DNA from: Methanobacteriota archaeon
GTDB taxonomy: Archaea; Thermoplasmatota; Poseidoniia; Poseidoniales; Thalassarchaeaceae
Direction: 5' to 3'
Assembly (NCBI GenBank): GCA_018650285.1
Contig: JABIGF010000006.1
Span: 46,505 to 110,504 of the forward strand
Length of the DNA: 64,000 bases
Positions 1 through 9,063 of the stretch are shown piece after piece. The notes below the pieces were generated by a model. That model saw nothing but the letters and a program-made list of their open reading frames with translations, ran no database searches and had not been told where the DNA came from. A program made the translations under genes and the position numbers. Within the stretch, counting starts at the first letter, position 1; every line of letters starts with the position of its first letter.

Positions 1-125
1 ACAAACTAATACTCGGGGGAGCATATACTCAAACTTGATTCATGATACCACACCGTAGGTGTGAGTTACAGAAAACATGGATTGATAATGTGAAGACGGA
101 TGGCGGCACTCAAGAGGGGCGAAAG

Positions 126-1370
126 ATGGCATTGAATTTACCTTCAATTCGCGCTGATTTCCCGATTCTTTCGCGAATACTTCCGTCAGGCCGTCAGTTA
201 GTTTATTTGGATAATGCTGCCACTACTCAAAAGCCAAAAGCCGTCATTCAAGCAATGACTGATTACTATGAGAATAACAACAGCAACGTTCACCGAGCGG
301 TTCACACGCTCGCTGGAGAGGCTACTGATGCATACGAAAAAGGACGTCAAGATATTGCTGACTGGTTCTTTGTTGATCGGGAACAAGTAATATTCACGAG
401 TGGAACAACTGAAGCAATAAATTTGGTAGTTCATGCTTGGGGTCGAGCGAATCTCAAGAAAGGTGATGTCGTACTTGTTACTGAAATGGAACACCATGCA
501 GATATTGTCCCATGGCAACTAATTGCTAAAGAGAGAGGCATTGAAATTCGCTTTGTTTCAGTCGACCCTGTCACCTATCGTCTCAACATGGATGAGTTTG
601 AGGCCTCAATTGATGAAGTCAGTTTTGTCGGCTGTGTTCACACTAGCAATGTGCTTGGAACTAGAAATCCAGTTGAAGAGATTATCGAAATGGCCCATAG
701 CCGCGGAAACCATGGTAAAGGGGCAAGAGTACTCATTGACTGTGCTCAGGCATCTCCACATGAGCGGCTAAATCTCACTGAACTAAATGCAGATTTTGTT
801 GCAGTTAGTGGCCACAAAATGTGTGGCCCAACGGGAATTGGTGGACTAATTGTTAAGCCTGAAATGTTAGACGAAATGCAGCCTTTCATGGCAGGCGGAG
901 ATATGATTGAGGAGGTATTTCTTGACCATTCCACTTTTCAAACCGGCCCATACCGGTTTGAGGCTGGCACCCCAAAAATCGCAGAAGCAATTGGTTGGGG
1001 TGTTGCAATCAACTATCTATCTCAATTTGACATGCACGAAGTTCACCAACATATTCACGATTTAGCGGCTCATACCGCTGACAAAATCTCAAAAATACCT
1101 GGGATAAAGGTTTACGGCGACCATTCAGACCCAACCTGTTCAGGAGTGGTTTCTTTCCTTCACGAAACAATTCACGCAGAGGACCTAGCACATTTCCTTG
1201 ACCTCGGCGGCTTTGCCGTACGCACTGGTCATCATTGTGCTCAGCCACTAATGCGAAAACTTGGCATTACAGCCACTAACCGCACATCATTCTATCTCTA
1301 CAATACTCAAGAAGAAGCAGATGCGTTCATTACACACCTTGAAAGGGTGGTAGGAAGATTGACTAGGTGA
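126..1370 (+). CDS. sufS: Cysteine desulfurase, SufS type
   Basis: PLP enzyme that takes sulfur from cysteine for Fe-S cluster assembly, leaving a persulfide on its active-site Cys. The 414-residue product matches the usual SufS length of about 405. Visible signatures are the PLP-lysine segment SGHKMCGPTGIGG and the catalytic cysteine in RTGHHCAQP, near residue 371. An in-frame ATG at 42 would add 28 residues unlike the family; ATG 126 follows a purine-rich GAGGGGCGAAAG and is preferred. It lies 4 bp ahead of a DUF302-SufE fusion and then a MIP18-like gene, so the three probably form one operon. SufB, SufC and SufD are not in the window. Family assignment is firm. Confidence 0.95.
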   Translation: MALNLPSIRADFPILSRILPSGRQLVYLDNAATTQKPKAVIQAMTDYYENNNSNVHRAVHTLAGEATDAYEKGRQDIADWFFVDREQVIFTSGTTEAINLVVHAWGRANLKKGDVVLVTEMEHHADIVPWQLIAKERGIEIRFVSVDPVTYRLNMDEFEASIDEVSFVGCVHTSNVLGTRNPVEEIIEMAHSRGNHGKGARVLIDCAQASPHERLNLTELNADFVAVSGHKMCGPTGIGGLIVKPEMLDEMQPFMAGGDMIEEVFLDHSTFQTGPYRFEAGTPKIAEAIGWGVAINYLSQFDMHEVHQHIHDLAAHTADKISKIPGIKVYGDHSDPTCSGVVSFLHETIHAEDLAHFLDLGGFAVRTGHHCAQPLMRKLGITATNRTSFYLYNTQEEADAFITHLERVVGRLTR

Positions 1371-1374
1371 TAAT

Positions 1375-2229
1375 ATGCAATTTGAGAGACATGCGAAAAG
1401 TAACACTAATTTTGATGACACGGTTGAAATCATTCGTGAAATGATTTCAGAGGCTGGATTTGGGATTATTAGTGAAATTGATGTTTCAGGTAATATCATG
1501 AAAGCTCTTGGAGAAGTGTATCGGCCATATCTGATTCTTGGCGCTTGCATGCCTAAGCATGCTGCGCGCGGGTTAGAAGCAAGACCAGAACTTGGCGTAT
1601 TATTGCCTTGTAATGTGGCAATTCACGTTGAAGGAGATGATGTTATTGTTTCAGCCATGGAGCCTCGTGAAATGCTAGCAATGTTAGACGACCCAATTGT
1701 TACAGAGTTGGCTGAAGATGTGGGTATGCGTGTTGAGAAGTTAATTGATGAAGTACCAACACGTACTACTCCAAAGGTAGTAGAGGCTGGTGAAGCAGCA
1801 GGATTCGGCGCAGGAAATTGGCCGGCATCACTACAAGAAATCATTGATGAATTTTCAGAAATAGATGACCCAATGGAGAAATACGAAGTTCTCTATGATT
1901 GGGCGAAAGAATGCGAACTGTTACCATCAGAAGAGTGGAATGAGAAAAACAAAGTTCACGGCTGCCAGTCCGAAGCACATGTTGCTTGTTCAATGGATGA
2001 TGAAACTGGTTTCAGAATGCTTGGAGGTGCTGATGCACAAATTGTTCAAGGCTTGATGGCGATTACTCAGAGAGCGATCAATGGGCTGTCTCCTGAAGAA
2101 GTGGCTGATTTCCCCGCAACATTTGCTAGAGAACTAGGATTCTCAGAAACCCTCACACCAAACCGTGCCAATGGGTTCCTCAATATGTTCACCAAAGTGC
2201 GCAAAGAAGCACGTGAGATGATTGAGTGA
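1375..2229 (+). CDS. DUF302-SufE fusion protein (sulfur acceptor)
   Basis: Two domains are visible in 284 residues. Residues about 1-125 resemble DUF302, with the signature LGACMPKHAARGLE and a cysteine near residue 59. Residues about 150-284 resemble SufE, the protein that accepts persulfide sulfur from SufS. The SufE acceptor cysteine is in VHGCQSEAHV, Cys197 by my count. SufE is normally a stand-alone protein of about 140 residues, so the fusion is unusual. The gene starts 4 bp after sufS and its stop overlaps a possible GTG start of the next gene, which implies translational coupling. I infer it docks on SufS. The role of the DUF302 half, perhaps metal or sulfur binding, is unknown. Confidence 0.88.
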   Translation: MQFERHAKSNTNFDDTVEIIREMISEAGFGIISEIDVSGNIMKALGEVYRPYLILGACMPKHAARGLEARPELGVLLPCNVAIHVEGDDVIVSAMEPREMLAMLDDPIVTELAEDVGMRVEKLIDEVPTRTTPKVVEAGEAAGFGAGNWPASLQEIIDEFSEIDDPMEKYEVLYDWAKECELLPSEEWNEKNKVHGCQSEAHVACSMDDETGFRMLGGADAQIVQGLMAITQRAINGLSPEEVADFPATFARELGFSETLTPNRANGFLNMFTKVRKEAREMIE

Positions 2230-2234
2230 TTGAA

Positions 2235-2552
2235 ATGTCTGCAACTAAGGAATCAGTTTTTGCAGCGATTCATCCTGTCCATGACCCTGAATTAGAGATT
2301 AGTTTAGTTGAGTTAGGGCTCATCTATGATGTTCGGATTGAACAAGGCGATGAAGGGATACATGCTGAAGTCGATTTGACCCTGACATCTCCTGGCTGCC
2401 CAGTAGCGCCAGAAATAATGGCCTCTGTTCATCGTGCTGCACTTTCAACAGAAGGTATTGATTCAGTGCATGTTAATCTAGTTTGGACGCCAAGGTGGCA
2501 GCCAAAGGTGCATGCAAGCGAAGATGCGTTGATGGACATGGGTATCTATTGA
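2235..2552 (+). CDS. MIP18/DUF59 family Fe-S assembly protein, SufT-like
   Basis: Small protein of about 105 residues with the DUF59 hallmarks: DPELEISLVELGLIYDV near the N-terminus and the conserved TSPGCPVAPEI with its cysteine in the middle. Relatives (SufT, PaaD, human MIP18) help mature or deliver Fe-S clusters. It is third in the sufS operon. A GTG at 2226 overlaps the upstream stop codon and is an alternative start; ATG 2235 is the first ATG. Assignment to the family is secure; the exact step in cluster assembly is inferred from the neighbours. Confidence 0.88.
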   Translation: MSATKESVFAAIHPVHDPELEISLVELGLIYDVRIEQGDEGIHAEVDLTLTSPGCPVAPEIMASVHRAALSTEGIDSVHVNLVWTPRWQPKVHASEDALMDMGIY

Positions 2553-2588
2553 GCTAAATGCTGAGCACAGGACTCCGAATATCTAGAA

Positions 2589-3497
2589 TCATGAATTTGA
2601 TTCTGCAGCTGTTACCGTATTGAGCATCAGCATGGCAATAGTCATGGGGCCAACTCCACCTGGTACCGGTGAGAGGTATCCTGCAACCTCTGCAACATCG
2701 GGATGAACATCGCCAGCCAACCGATAGCCGCGTTCACGACTATCATCATCAACTCGATTGACTCCAACATCAACTACAGCAGCACCAGGCTTGACCCAAT
2801 CTGCTTGCACCATTTCAGAACGGCCAACTGCAGCAATCACGATGTCTGCTGCGCGGCAAACATCGGCAATATCGCTGGTACGAGAATGTGAAATGGTAAC
2901 AGTAGCGTCAACGCCCTTACGGCCCAACAAAAGTGAGACTGGAGCCCCGACGATTCGGGAGCGGCCAATAACTACTGCACTCTTCCCTGAAATATCTACG
3001 CCACCCCACTCAAGCAAGCGAACAACACCTGCAGGCGTACAAGGGACTAGCCCATCAGCGCGACCTTGCACTAACCTTCCAAGATTCACAGGGTGGAATC
3101 CATCCACATCCTTGGCCGGGTCAATCATGTCGGTAATTGCCAACTCATCCATCCCTTTAGGCAGAGGGGATTGCACCAAAATTCCATGCACTGAGGTATC
3201 GGAATTGAGTTTTTCAACAACTTCTACTACTTTTGAAAAATCACTATCAGCGGGTAAATCAATGCGGGTACTCTTGACTCCGACTCGCTCACATGCTCGC
3301 TCTTTTGCCCCCACATAGACATGACTAGCAGGATCATCTCCAACAATTACCACTGCTAAATGAGGAGTTATTCCACGTTCATTCAATACTGAAACTTTGG
3401 CTTTTACTTCTGCTTCAACTTCGGCGCCACACGCCTTCCCATCTAGCACTTGGGCGCCCATTACAATATCTCGTGTAGGCCGGTCATTCTTGACCAT
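2589..3497 (-). CDS. folD: Bifunctional methylene-THF dehydrogenase / methenyl-THF cyclohydrolase
   Basis: FolD interconverts 5,10-methylene-, 5,10-methenyl- and 10-formyl-tetrahydrofolate in the cytosol. The 302 residues cover the whole family length. Visible signatures are the YVGAKERACE helix with its catalytic lysine, VHGILVQSPLP, DVDGFHPVNLG, the Rossmann motif VVIGRSRIVGAP, and the C-terminal SPVPGGVGPMTIAML. Met13 (MGAQVLDG) is a possible shorter start. The gene is convergent with the sufS operon and lies upstream of, and divergent from, tRNA-Thr. FolD is typical of bacteria and of archaea that use folate rather than only methanopterin. Confidence 0.96.
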   Translation of the reverse strand: MVKNDRPTRDIVMGAQVLDGKACGAEVEAEVKAKVSVLNERGITPHLAVVIVGDDPASHVYVGAKERACERVGVKSTRIDLPADSDFSKVVEVVEKLNSDTSVHGILVQSPLPKGMDELAITDMIDPAKDVDGFHPVNLGRLVQGRADGLVPCTPAGVVRLLEWGGVDISGKSAVVIGRSRIVGAPVSLLLGRKGVDATVTISHSRTSDIADVCRAADIVIAAVGRSEMVQADWVKPGAAVVDVGVNRVDDDSRERGYRLAGDVHPDVAEVAGYLSPVPGGVGPMTIAMLMLNTVTAAESNS

Positions 3498-3554
3498 TAG
3501 GGCTGTAGACCAACTGTGATATTCAAAACCAATGGGCGTGTCGGGTCACTTAGC

Positions 3555-3630
3555 GCCAACGTTGCATAGCTGGTAGTGCTCCTGATTTGTAATCAGGTGG
3601 TCGGGAGTTCAAATCTCTCCGTTGGCTCCA
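3555..3630 (+). tRNA. tRNA-Thr (anticodon TGT), CCA encoded
   Basis: I folded the cloverleaf by eye. The acceptor stem pairs 3555-3561 (GCCAACG) with 3620-3626 (CGTTGGC). The D loop contains GG. The anticodon stem CCTGA/TCAGG flanks the loop TTTGTAA, giving anticodon TGT at 3588-3590. The T arm is GGGAG/CTCTC with loop TTCAAAT. The discriminator base is T, as expected for archaeal tRNA-Thr, and CCA is encoded at 3628-3630. No intron is present. Confidence 0.95.
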
Positions 3631-3639
3631 AAATCGCAC

Positions 3640-3644
3640 TTTTT
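3640..3644 (+). terminator. T-run after tRNA-Thr
   Basis: A run of five T residues begins 10 nt after the encoded CCA. Archaeal RNA polymerase commonly stops at short T-runs without a hairpin. It is short, so support is modest. Confidence 0.35.
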
Positions 3645-3695
3645 CATCCATTATTTTGGAGAATAATCTAATTTAAGGTTGCAAATTAGATTCAA

Positions 3696-6600
3696 TTATT
3701 TTTGATAATATGAATCGTGTTGTGCTTGCTGGTATCCTTCCCAGCCTTGTTGCCCTTGGCCGCCGTATTGTTGCATCTGTTGTTGCTGCCACCAAGCAAT
3801 TTGTTCTGGTGTCCATTGTTGCTGGTTTTGCATCCCTTGTGCCTGAGATTGTTGCCATTGTGCAATTTGTTCTGGAGTCCATTGTTGCCCCGCTTGCATG
3901 GTCGCCCATTCAGCCGCAGCCATCGCTTGAGAATCTCCTCCAGCGAACTCATTTTCTACCGTTGAAGTAGCATCAGCATTTTCCTCAAACCACTCATCTT
4001 CAGGCGCACCTCCTGCACGCATCGCAATTACAACAACTGCTGCAAGTAGGATAAACAAGCCACCCAATATGCCAATCCACTCAAGCGTGAACCCATTTGC
4101 TTCTAAATCGCTAAGTATTCCAGAATCTGGCGGTTGTGATGTTGTTAATACTAAACCTTCTGCAACTTCAACTCCATCCATCAACACGACGATGTGGAAG
4201 TGCCCTTCTCTTTCTGGAACCCAGTCAATGTGTGCTTCACTAACTCCTGAAGGGTCAACGCCAAGCACTACTGGTACTGCAGTAATAATTCGTCTTTCAT
4301 TTTCAGTATCAACTTCTACGAAAGTTAATTCGGCAGCCCCATAAACTTCTCCTAAGTTATGGACTTGAATAGTAACCATGATGACATCATCGACATAGAC
4401 ATCACCACTTCGTGAGTAACTTAGGTCTGAATCCTCAACAATCAGTTCTGCTTTTAGTTGCTGAATTTGCCAAGAAGCAAATGGTACATTACGAGAATTA
4501 AACTGAATATCTGAAACCATTTCATGGCCAACCATGTCTTCACCCGATACCCATGCGTGAAGAGTCAATTCATCTGCTAGTAATTGAGCAGGAATTTCAG
4601 ATAATAGGTCTAGAGTAGCCCGTACAGGAATTGATTGTCCAGCAGCGTTGTGCCCTGGCAAAATCATTGTATGTTCGCCGCTAGCAATTTCATCTCCATA
4701 AGGATTAGAACCATGGGTTACAAGCCAATGTAGACTCAAAGTTTCACTATCAAGTTGTTCTAACTCTTTAATTTGAAATTCAACCACTAGAGATGACAGA
4801 GATGATACTAGAATCTCATTTCCTTCACGTGGCCCAACTATTGCCGTAGGGATAGGGGGTGTGCCATCAACTGTGATGTAGAGTATCGCTAGCCCGTTAT
4901 CGGTCACATCTCTTGCCTGAACAGGAATATCAGTCAACTCAAATGTGAGTGGGATGACTGAGCCAGCCTGAGTAGGTGATTTGACAGTCGCACTCCACCA
5001 ACCGTTGTCTGTTCGAACGGTCAAACCTGCATCGTCAAGTAGCACTTCCACCTTCATTTCATCATCAGGCAGGTCTCCAGTGGGTGAAAATGAGACTCTT
5101 CCAGAGATTGTAATGTTGCTATTTGGTGCAACCCACGCTCCATCTGCTGAACGCCTTCCTTCTGCCAATTCTACAAGTATGCTATTTGATTCAATCTGCA
5201 AATCGGTTGAAAATCTCCAACGCAATTCTGGTAGGGCTAGCCAATCACCTTGGCCAGCACGGTCAACTACCTCAATGTCAGGTTCTCTCCTGAGGTCGCC
5301 ATCATCTGGCAAATCCCATCCAAGTTTGAAGTCAATTTGAATTTGTAGTTCACTAGTGAATGCAGTCAAATTACCCTCTCTAGCATACACATGGCAGCTG
5401 ACCAGTTGCAAGTAGGTGCTTTGAGTAGTGCATTCTCCACCACTTGCATTCCACCGAATTGAAAGTTGGTCCGAAACAGAATTTCCGGCAAGATTGACAC
5501 TGATGTGATCAATATCTGAAAATCCGTTTGCCTCTTCAAATGGAATAACTAGGCCATAAATTGGAGAAGGATGTAACCAATCTCTTGGCCCATCAATCCA
5601 TCCAGCACCTTCACGAGTAATGCTAGGCGCTTCATCGGTCATCAATTGATAGACAAAGAGGTGGCTGTTTGCCTCACCACTCCCTCCTCCAATAATTTCG
5701 TTACCGGCTGGGTCTGAACCCACTAAATATCCAGCAATCTTGTCACTTTCAAGTCCATAGGTGTCATCAAATGTAAATGAATAGTTTCCTCTAGGTAGAG
5801 ATAGATTAGATGGTGATGTAAGGAGTTGTGGTTGAAATTCCTCTGAGTCAATTTCTCCATCTCCATCCAAATCATCCTGCCATTGGCGCCACAGCATCAA
5901 AGTGACATCCGTTGGCAATACAGGCATATCATACAATTCAAATGTTAATGTCTGAGAAATAGATGGCTCAAGGTGGTCGTGTGATGCAACGCTTTGATAG
6001 ATGACTTGAGGCGAAATTGAATCAATTTCAAAACTGCGATTTAGGACAATGGTTGTAACATTAGTTCCGCCAACAAGTGGTGAAAATTCAACAGCATACT
6101 CAACAATACCAGTAATCAATGGTGTTCGCGTATTGAAAGTAGCAACTCCTTGATTCAATTGAGTTGTTTGCATTTTGACGACCCCATTTTCGAGCAAACG
6201 AACTTCAATGTCGTCGCTTCTAGGCGCAAACATGGATTCCAGTCCCTCGAAACCAAAATCTACTTCTACAGATATTTCTGAATCTGACTTTAGATATGAT
6301 GTCTCTTCAGCAATTTCTATGCCGTGATCATTGAGAACTCTCCAATCGGTGATTTTCATGTCGTTTTCCACCCCTTGAGATGGTCCAACGCCAAACATGT
6401 GTACCCATGGTAAACCAATTAGCCCGTCAGCCATGATACCCCGTAAAGTAAGAGTGACAAGTTCCTCGTCATCCCATGTGGCGTTCAACGAAAAACTCAG
6501 AGTCGGTTTTAATTCGCAACAAATTCCTGGGCCACTTGCGCTAGGGTTGACTGAATAATTACCTGTAGAGAAAATATCTGGCAATATTATTGCATCCTCA

Positions 6601-8903
6601 TCCCCTTCAATGGTATCAGGTGGCAACGGGTTGGCGCCAAGCCACACGGTGTAGGTGATAGCATTGTTTTCACCTGCTAAGTCATAACGCAAGGCTGCAA
6701 GTTCACCATCTTGAATAGATATATTGTGGCCAAATTCAAACATTTGCCAAGATGGTGAGAGAGTTGCGGACAAGTTGGCAGCATTATCCAAAACAATGGA
6801 TGTAGCTAATCCGGTATTGAGTTCAGTCAATGTCACTTCCATCGCAGCAGGTAATTCCCAACTCATAGATAGTGGGATTGAAAGCCATCCGTTGCTAGCA
6901 GTCATGCTTCCAGCAAGATTGTTTAATCCCATGACAAAATCAGATTCAGGTTCAAAGTACAACAATGCTTCTGAATCGTGAGGTATAGCAATTCCACCAA
7001 GCGTCACCCCTCCCGCTGAAGCATCTAATATCATTTCAGCCTGAACATATTCAACTTCATAGTTGCTCCAAACTTCAGGCTCCATATCCACTTCATTAAT
7101 GAAATTAGAAATATCAGATGCTTGCATATTAAATGTTTGAGATTCATCACCTGAACCGTAATTCCACGATGAAATCACATTGCTTCCTACAATTAGTTCC
7201 ATACTAAGGTCGGTAACACCTGAACCCAATTCGGGACTTATTTCAAAGAGGAAATCTCCAGTCAAATCTTTTGGAATCCAAAGTGGAACTCCATGCTGAC
7301 CAGGGAACTTCAGGTCAATCGAATGATTGCCATTTTCAAGAACATCTTGCCATCCCCAAGTACCTATTGACTGGTTTACTATCCCCCACTCAGATGAGCC
7401 ATCGCTAGACAAATCAATTGTTGGTGATGAGGGTAGGCCTGAACCTTGTAACTCAATATCAAAATGTTGCAGGTCAAAATTTTGGCCTTGGCCTATCCAT
7501 CTGAATTGCACTTGATTGGCCAAGTTGTCTAATGTAGTCAGTCCATTATCGGAAATAGTTATCCAAGCGTCGTCGTTTATTGCTACTTCAAGCTGGCCTC
7601 CACCCGTTGCTACCACGGCGGCATCAATCCTGCTGATAGGCTGCCGCGAAAGAATTGTTGGCGAATACGCCTCACCATCTCCTACAATGCTGTCACCATC
7701 CCAACTACAAGCAACCAGATTCCAATCACTAGGATTATCGTCAAAAGAATTGACATATTTTCCTTGAATGTAAATCCCATTCACTTTTGTTACTGAACCA
7801 GTTCCTTGTGCTTCTAATGTGACCTTCAAGCGAATCTTTGGATACATTACCCAATCAATCCCGCCTAAATCTGCAACGCGTTCAGTTCGTTGAGAAAAGC
7901 CATCCAACACAGTATTGTTAGTGGCATCAAGAACAGACCAAGTCACGGTATTTGATGGAGCATCTGTATCAATGCTCATTACGCCATACGGACCGGGTAG
8001 TGAACGGTAATTGGTATTGGTAGCATCAGGGCCAAAGGCGGGTGTAGTCCAGTTACCTTCTCCGCCGGGTTTTGTTAACCTAATATCATCAACAAACCAC
8101 CAATCACAACAGGTCCCAGATCCTGTTGGCATGTAAAATCGGAATTGGAAATTAGCATGGAAGGCATCACTTGGGAGGTTAAATGCTACATTTCTTGGAG
8201 TATAATACGGATATCCCAAACCTGCATTGAAGTAGGTTATTTGTCCCCAACTTCCTGATGAGCGTTTGTATTGTAGGTAGAGGTGTTCACTGCTATCGGG
8301 GTCTTCACCACAGCCTGATTGTCCTTCCCGCATCCAAAACGCAATTTGTCCATTTGAAAGAGAAGAAAGGTCCAATAAATTTGATGTCACATATGATTGA
8401 CCGTGTCTCAAGGTTAGCGAACGAGAACTACTACCATTTGTACCACAAGCCATGGTGTTTATCCGGCCATTATTAGAATTGGTTGAACTCCATCCCGTAG
8501 GTAGACTGCTTGAACCTTCAAAAGACCAGTATTCATCAATTGCTGAAACTTGTAATCCCGATGAATTGTAGTCAACGCCTTGTGATGTTGCTCCTGTTTG
8601 ATTGAAGTCGCTAGATGATGTAAATGAAATCCCTTCACTACGTGGGAGTGCTTTTGGTGCCAATGAGAGAGAAATATTTCGAACTGCTTCATTTTCTGGC
8701 ACATCAATCTTGAAAGAGTTGGTTATTCCATCGGGGTAATTTGAGATAGTAACTACTTCAGTTGAGTTCAAAGAAGCAAAACCAGGCACAATTTCATTTC
8801 CTAAGCCACCTTCATCACTCAACTTGCTAGAAGTTGTTGCGGCCAGTGCCAAGAAAGTAGAAGAAAGCATCAAAAATGCCAAAATTACTGCTTTTCGCTG
8901 CAT
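3696..8903 (-). CDS. Giant membrane-anchored surface protein with Ig-like/jelly-roll region
   Basis: A 1735-residue protein with an N-terminal signal peptide (MQRKAVILAFLMLSSTFLALA), a very long extracellular part, a single membrane helix at about 1605-1627 (LGGLFILLAAVVVIAM) and a 108-residue cytosolic tail. Residues about 115-275 look like a concanavalin-like/MAM-type sheet domain, ending WWFVDDIRL with paired cysteines. Much of the rest is repetitive beta-rich sequence like Ig or cadherin folds. One isolated EF-hand-like loop, DLDGDGEIDSEE, sits near residue 1000. The tail is rich in Gln and Trp and carries two WTPEQIA repeats. No catalytic motif is seen. I infer a surface adhesin or degradation-related scaffold of the kind common in Marine Group II. 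An 18-bp palindrome lies 47 nt upstream. Confidence 0.85.
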   Translation of the reverse strand: MQRKAVILAFLMLSSTFLALAATTSSKLSDEGGLGNEIVPGFASLNSTEVVTISNYPDGITNSFKIDVPENEAVRNISLSLAPKALPRSEGISFTSSSDFNQTGATSQGVDYNSSGLQVSAIDEYWSFEGSSSLPTGWSSTNSNNGRINTMACGTNGSSSRSLTLRHGQSYVTSNLLDLSSLSNGQIAFWMREGQSGCGEDPDSSEHLYLQYKRSSGSWGQITYFNAGLGYPYYTPRNVAFNLPSDAFHANFQFRFYMPTGSGTCCDWWFVDDIRLTKPGGEGNWTTPAFGPDATNTNYRSLPGPYGVMSIDTDAPSNTVTWSVLDATNNTVLDGFSQRTERVADLGGIDWVMYPKIRLKVTLEAQGTGSVTKVNGIYIQGKYVNSFDDNPSDWNLVACSWDGDSIVGDGEAYSPTILSRQPISRIDAAVVATGGGQLEVAINDDAWITISDNGLTTLDNLANQVQFRWIGQGQNFDLQHFDIELQGSGLPSSPTIDLSSDGSSEWGIVNQSIGTWGWQDVLENGNHSIDLKFPGQHGVPLWIPKDLTGDFLFEISPELGSGVTDLSMELIVGSNVISSWNYGSGDESQTFNMQASDISNFINEVDMEPEVWSNYEVEYVQAEMILDASAGGVTLGGIAIPHDSEALLYFEPESDFVMGLNNLAGSMTASNGWLSIPLSMSWELPAAMEVTLTELNTGLATSIVLDNAANLSATLSPSWQMFEFGHNISIQDGELAALRYDLAGENNAITYTVWLGANPLPPDTIEGDEDAIILPDIFSTGNYSVNPSASGPGICCELKPTLSFSLNATWDDEELVTLTLRGIMADGLIGLPWVHMFGVGPSQGVENDMKITDWRVLNDHGIEIAEETSYLKSDSEISVEVDFGFEGLESMFAPRSDDIEVRLLENGVVKMQTTQLNQGVATFNTRTPLITGIVEYAVEFSPLVGGTNVTTIVLNRSFEIDSISPQVIYQSVASHDHLEPSISQTLTFELYDMPVLPTDVTLMLWRQWQDDLDGDGEIDSEEFQPQLLTSPSNLSLPRGNYSFTFDDTYGLESDKIAGYLVGSDPAGNEIIGGGSGEANSHLFVYQLMTDEAPSITREGAGWIDGPRDWLHPSPIYGLVIPFEEANGFSDIDHISVNLAGNSVSDQLSIRWNASGGECTTQSTYLQLVSCHVYAREGNLTAFTSELQIQIDFKLGWDLPDDGDLRREPDIEVVDRAGQGDWLALPELRWRFSTDLQIESNSILVELAEGRRSADGAWVAPNSNITISGRVSFSPTGDLPDDEMKVEVLLDDAGLTVRTDNGWWSATVKSPTQAGSVIPLTFELTDIPVQARDVTDNGLAILYITVDGTPPIPTAIVGPREGNEILVSSLSSLVVEFQIKELEQLDSETLSLHWLVTHGSNPYGDEIASGEHTMILPGHNAAGQSIPVRATLDLLSEIPAQLLADELTLHAWVSGEDMVGHEMVSDIQFNSRNVPFASWQIQQLKAELIVEDSDLSYSRSGDVYVDDVIMVTIQVHNLGEVYGAAELTFVEVDTENERRIITAVPVVLGVDPSGVSEAHIDWVPEREGHFHIVVLMDGVEVAEGLVLTTSQPPDSGILSDLEANGFTLEWIGILGGLFILLAAVVVIAMRAGGAPEDEWFEENADATSTVENEFAGGDSQAMAAAEWATMQAGQQWTPEQIAQWQQSQAQGMQNQQQWTPEQIAWWQQQQMQQYGGQGQQGWEGYQQAQHDSYYQK
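3797..3821 (-). repeat. WTPEQIA tail repeat, copy 2
   Basis: Encodes WTPEQIAW in the cytosolic tail of the 1735-residue protein. It matches 24 of 25 nt with 3863-3887, exactly 66 nt (22 codons) away, which points to a recent in-frame duplication. Confidence 0.7.
3863..3887 (-). repeat. WTPEQIA tail repeat, copy 1
   Basis: First copy, in coding order, of the tail repeat; it encodes WTPEQIAQ. One base differs from the copy at 3797-3821. Confidence 0.7.
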
Positions 8904-8949
8904 GGTCTAGCCCCTTCGCATCATCTGATGTTTGGTTTTAATAGTCAAC

Positions 8950-8967
8950 TTTTCCCCTAGGGGAAAA
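8950..8967. promoter_or_regulatory. 18-bp perfect palindrome in divergent promoter region
   Basis: TTTTCCCCTAGGGGAAAA is a perfect palindrome in the 160-bp region between the giant surface protein gene (minus) and the aminotransferase gene (plus). It is 47 bp from one start and about 97 bp from the other. It could bind a dimeric repressor, or form a leader hairpin in the minus-strand mRNA. The rest of the spacer holds no open gene that I can support. Confidence 0.5.
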
Positions 8968-9063
8968 ATCCGATTGATATCTCAAACCTAACAACAAGTG
9001 GATTGATATCATACAACTCATAGGGTAGTTCAGCGGCGGTTTTCTGGCGCAGACGTGATTTCA

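Noticed and set aside
2758..3318. 186-codon open frame on the plus strand
   Set aside because: Lies wholly antisense to folD, which has complete family motifs.
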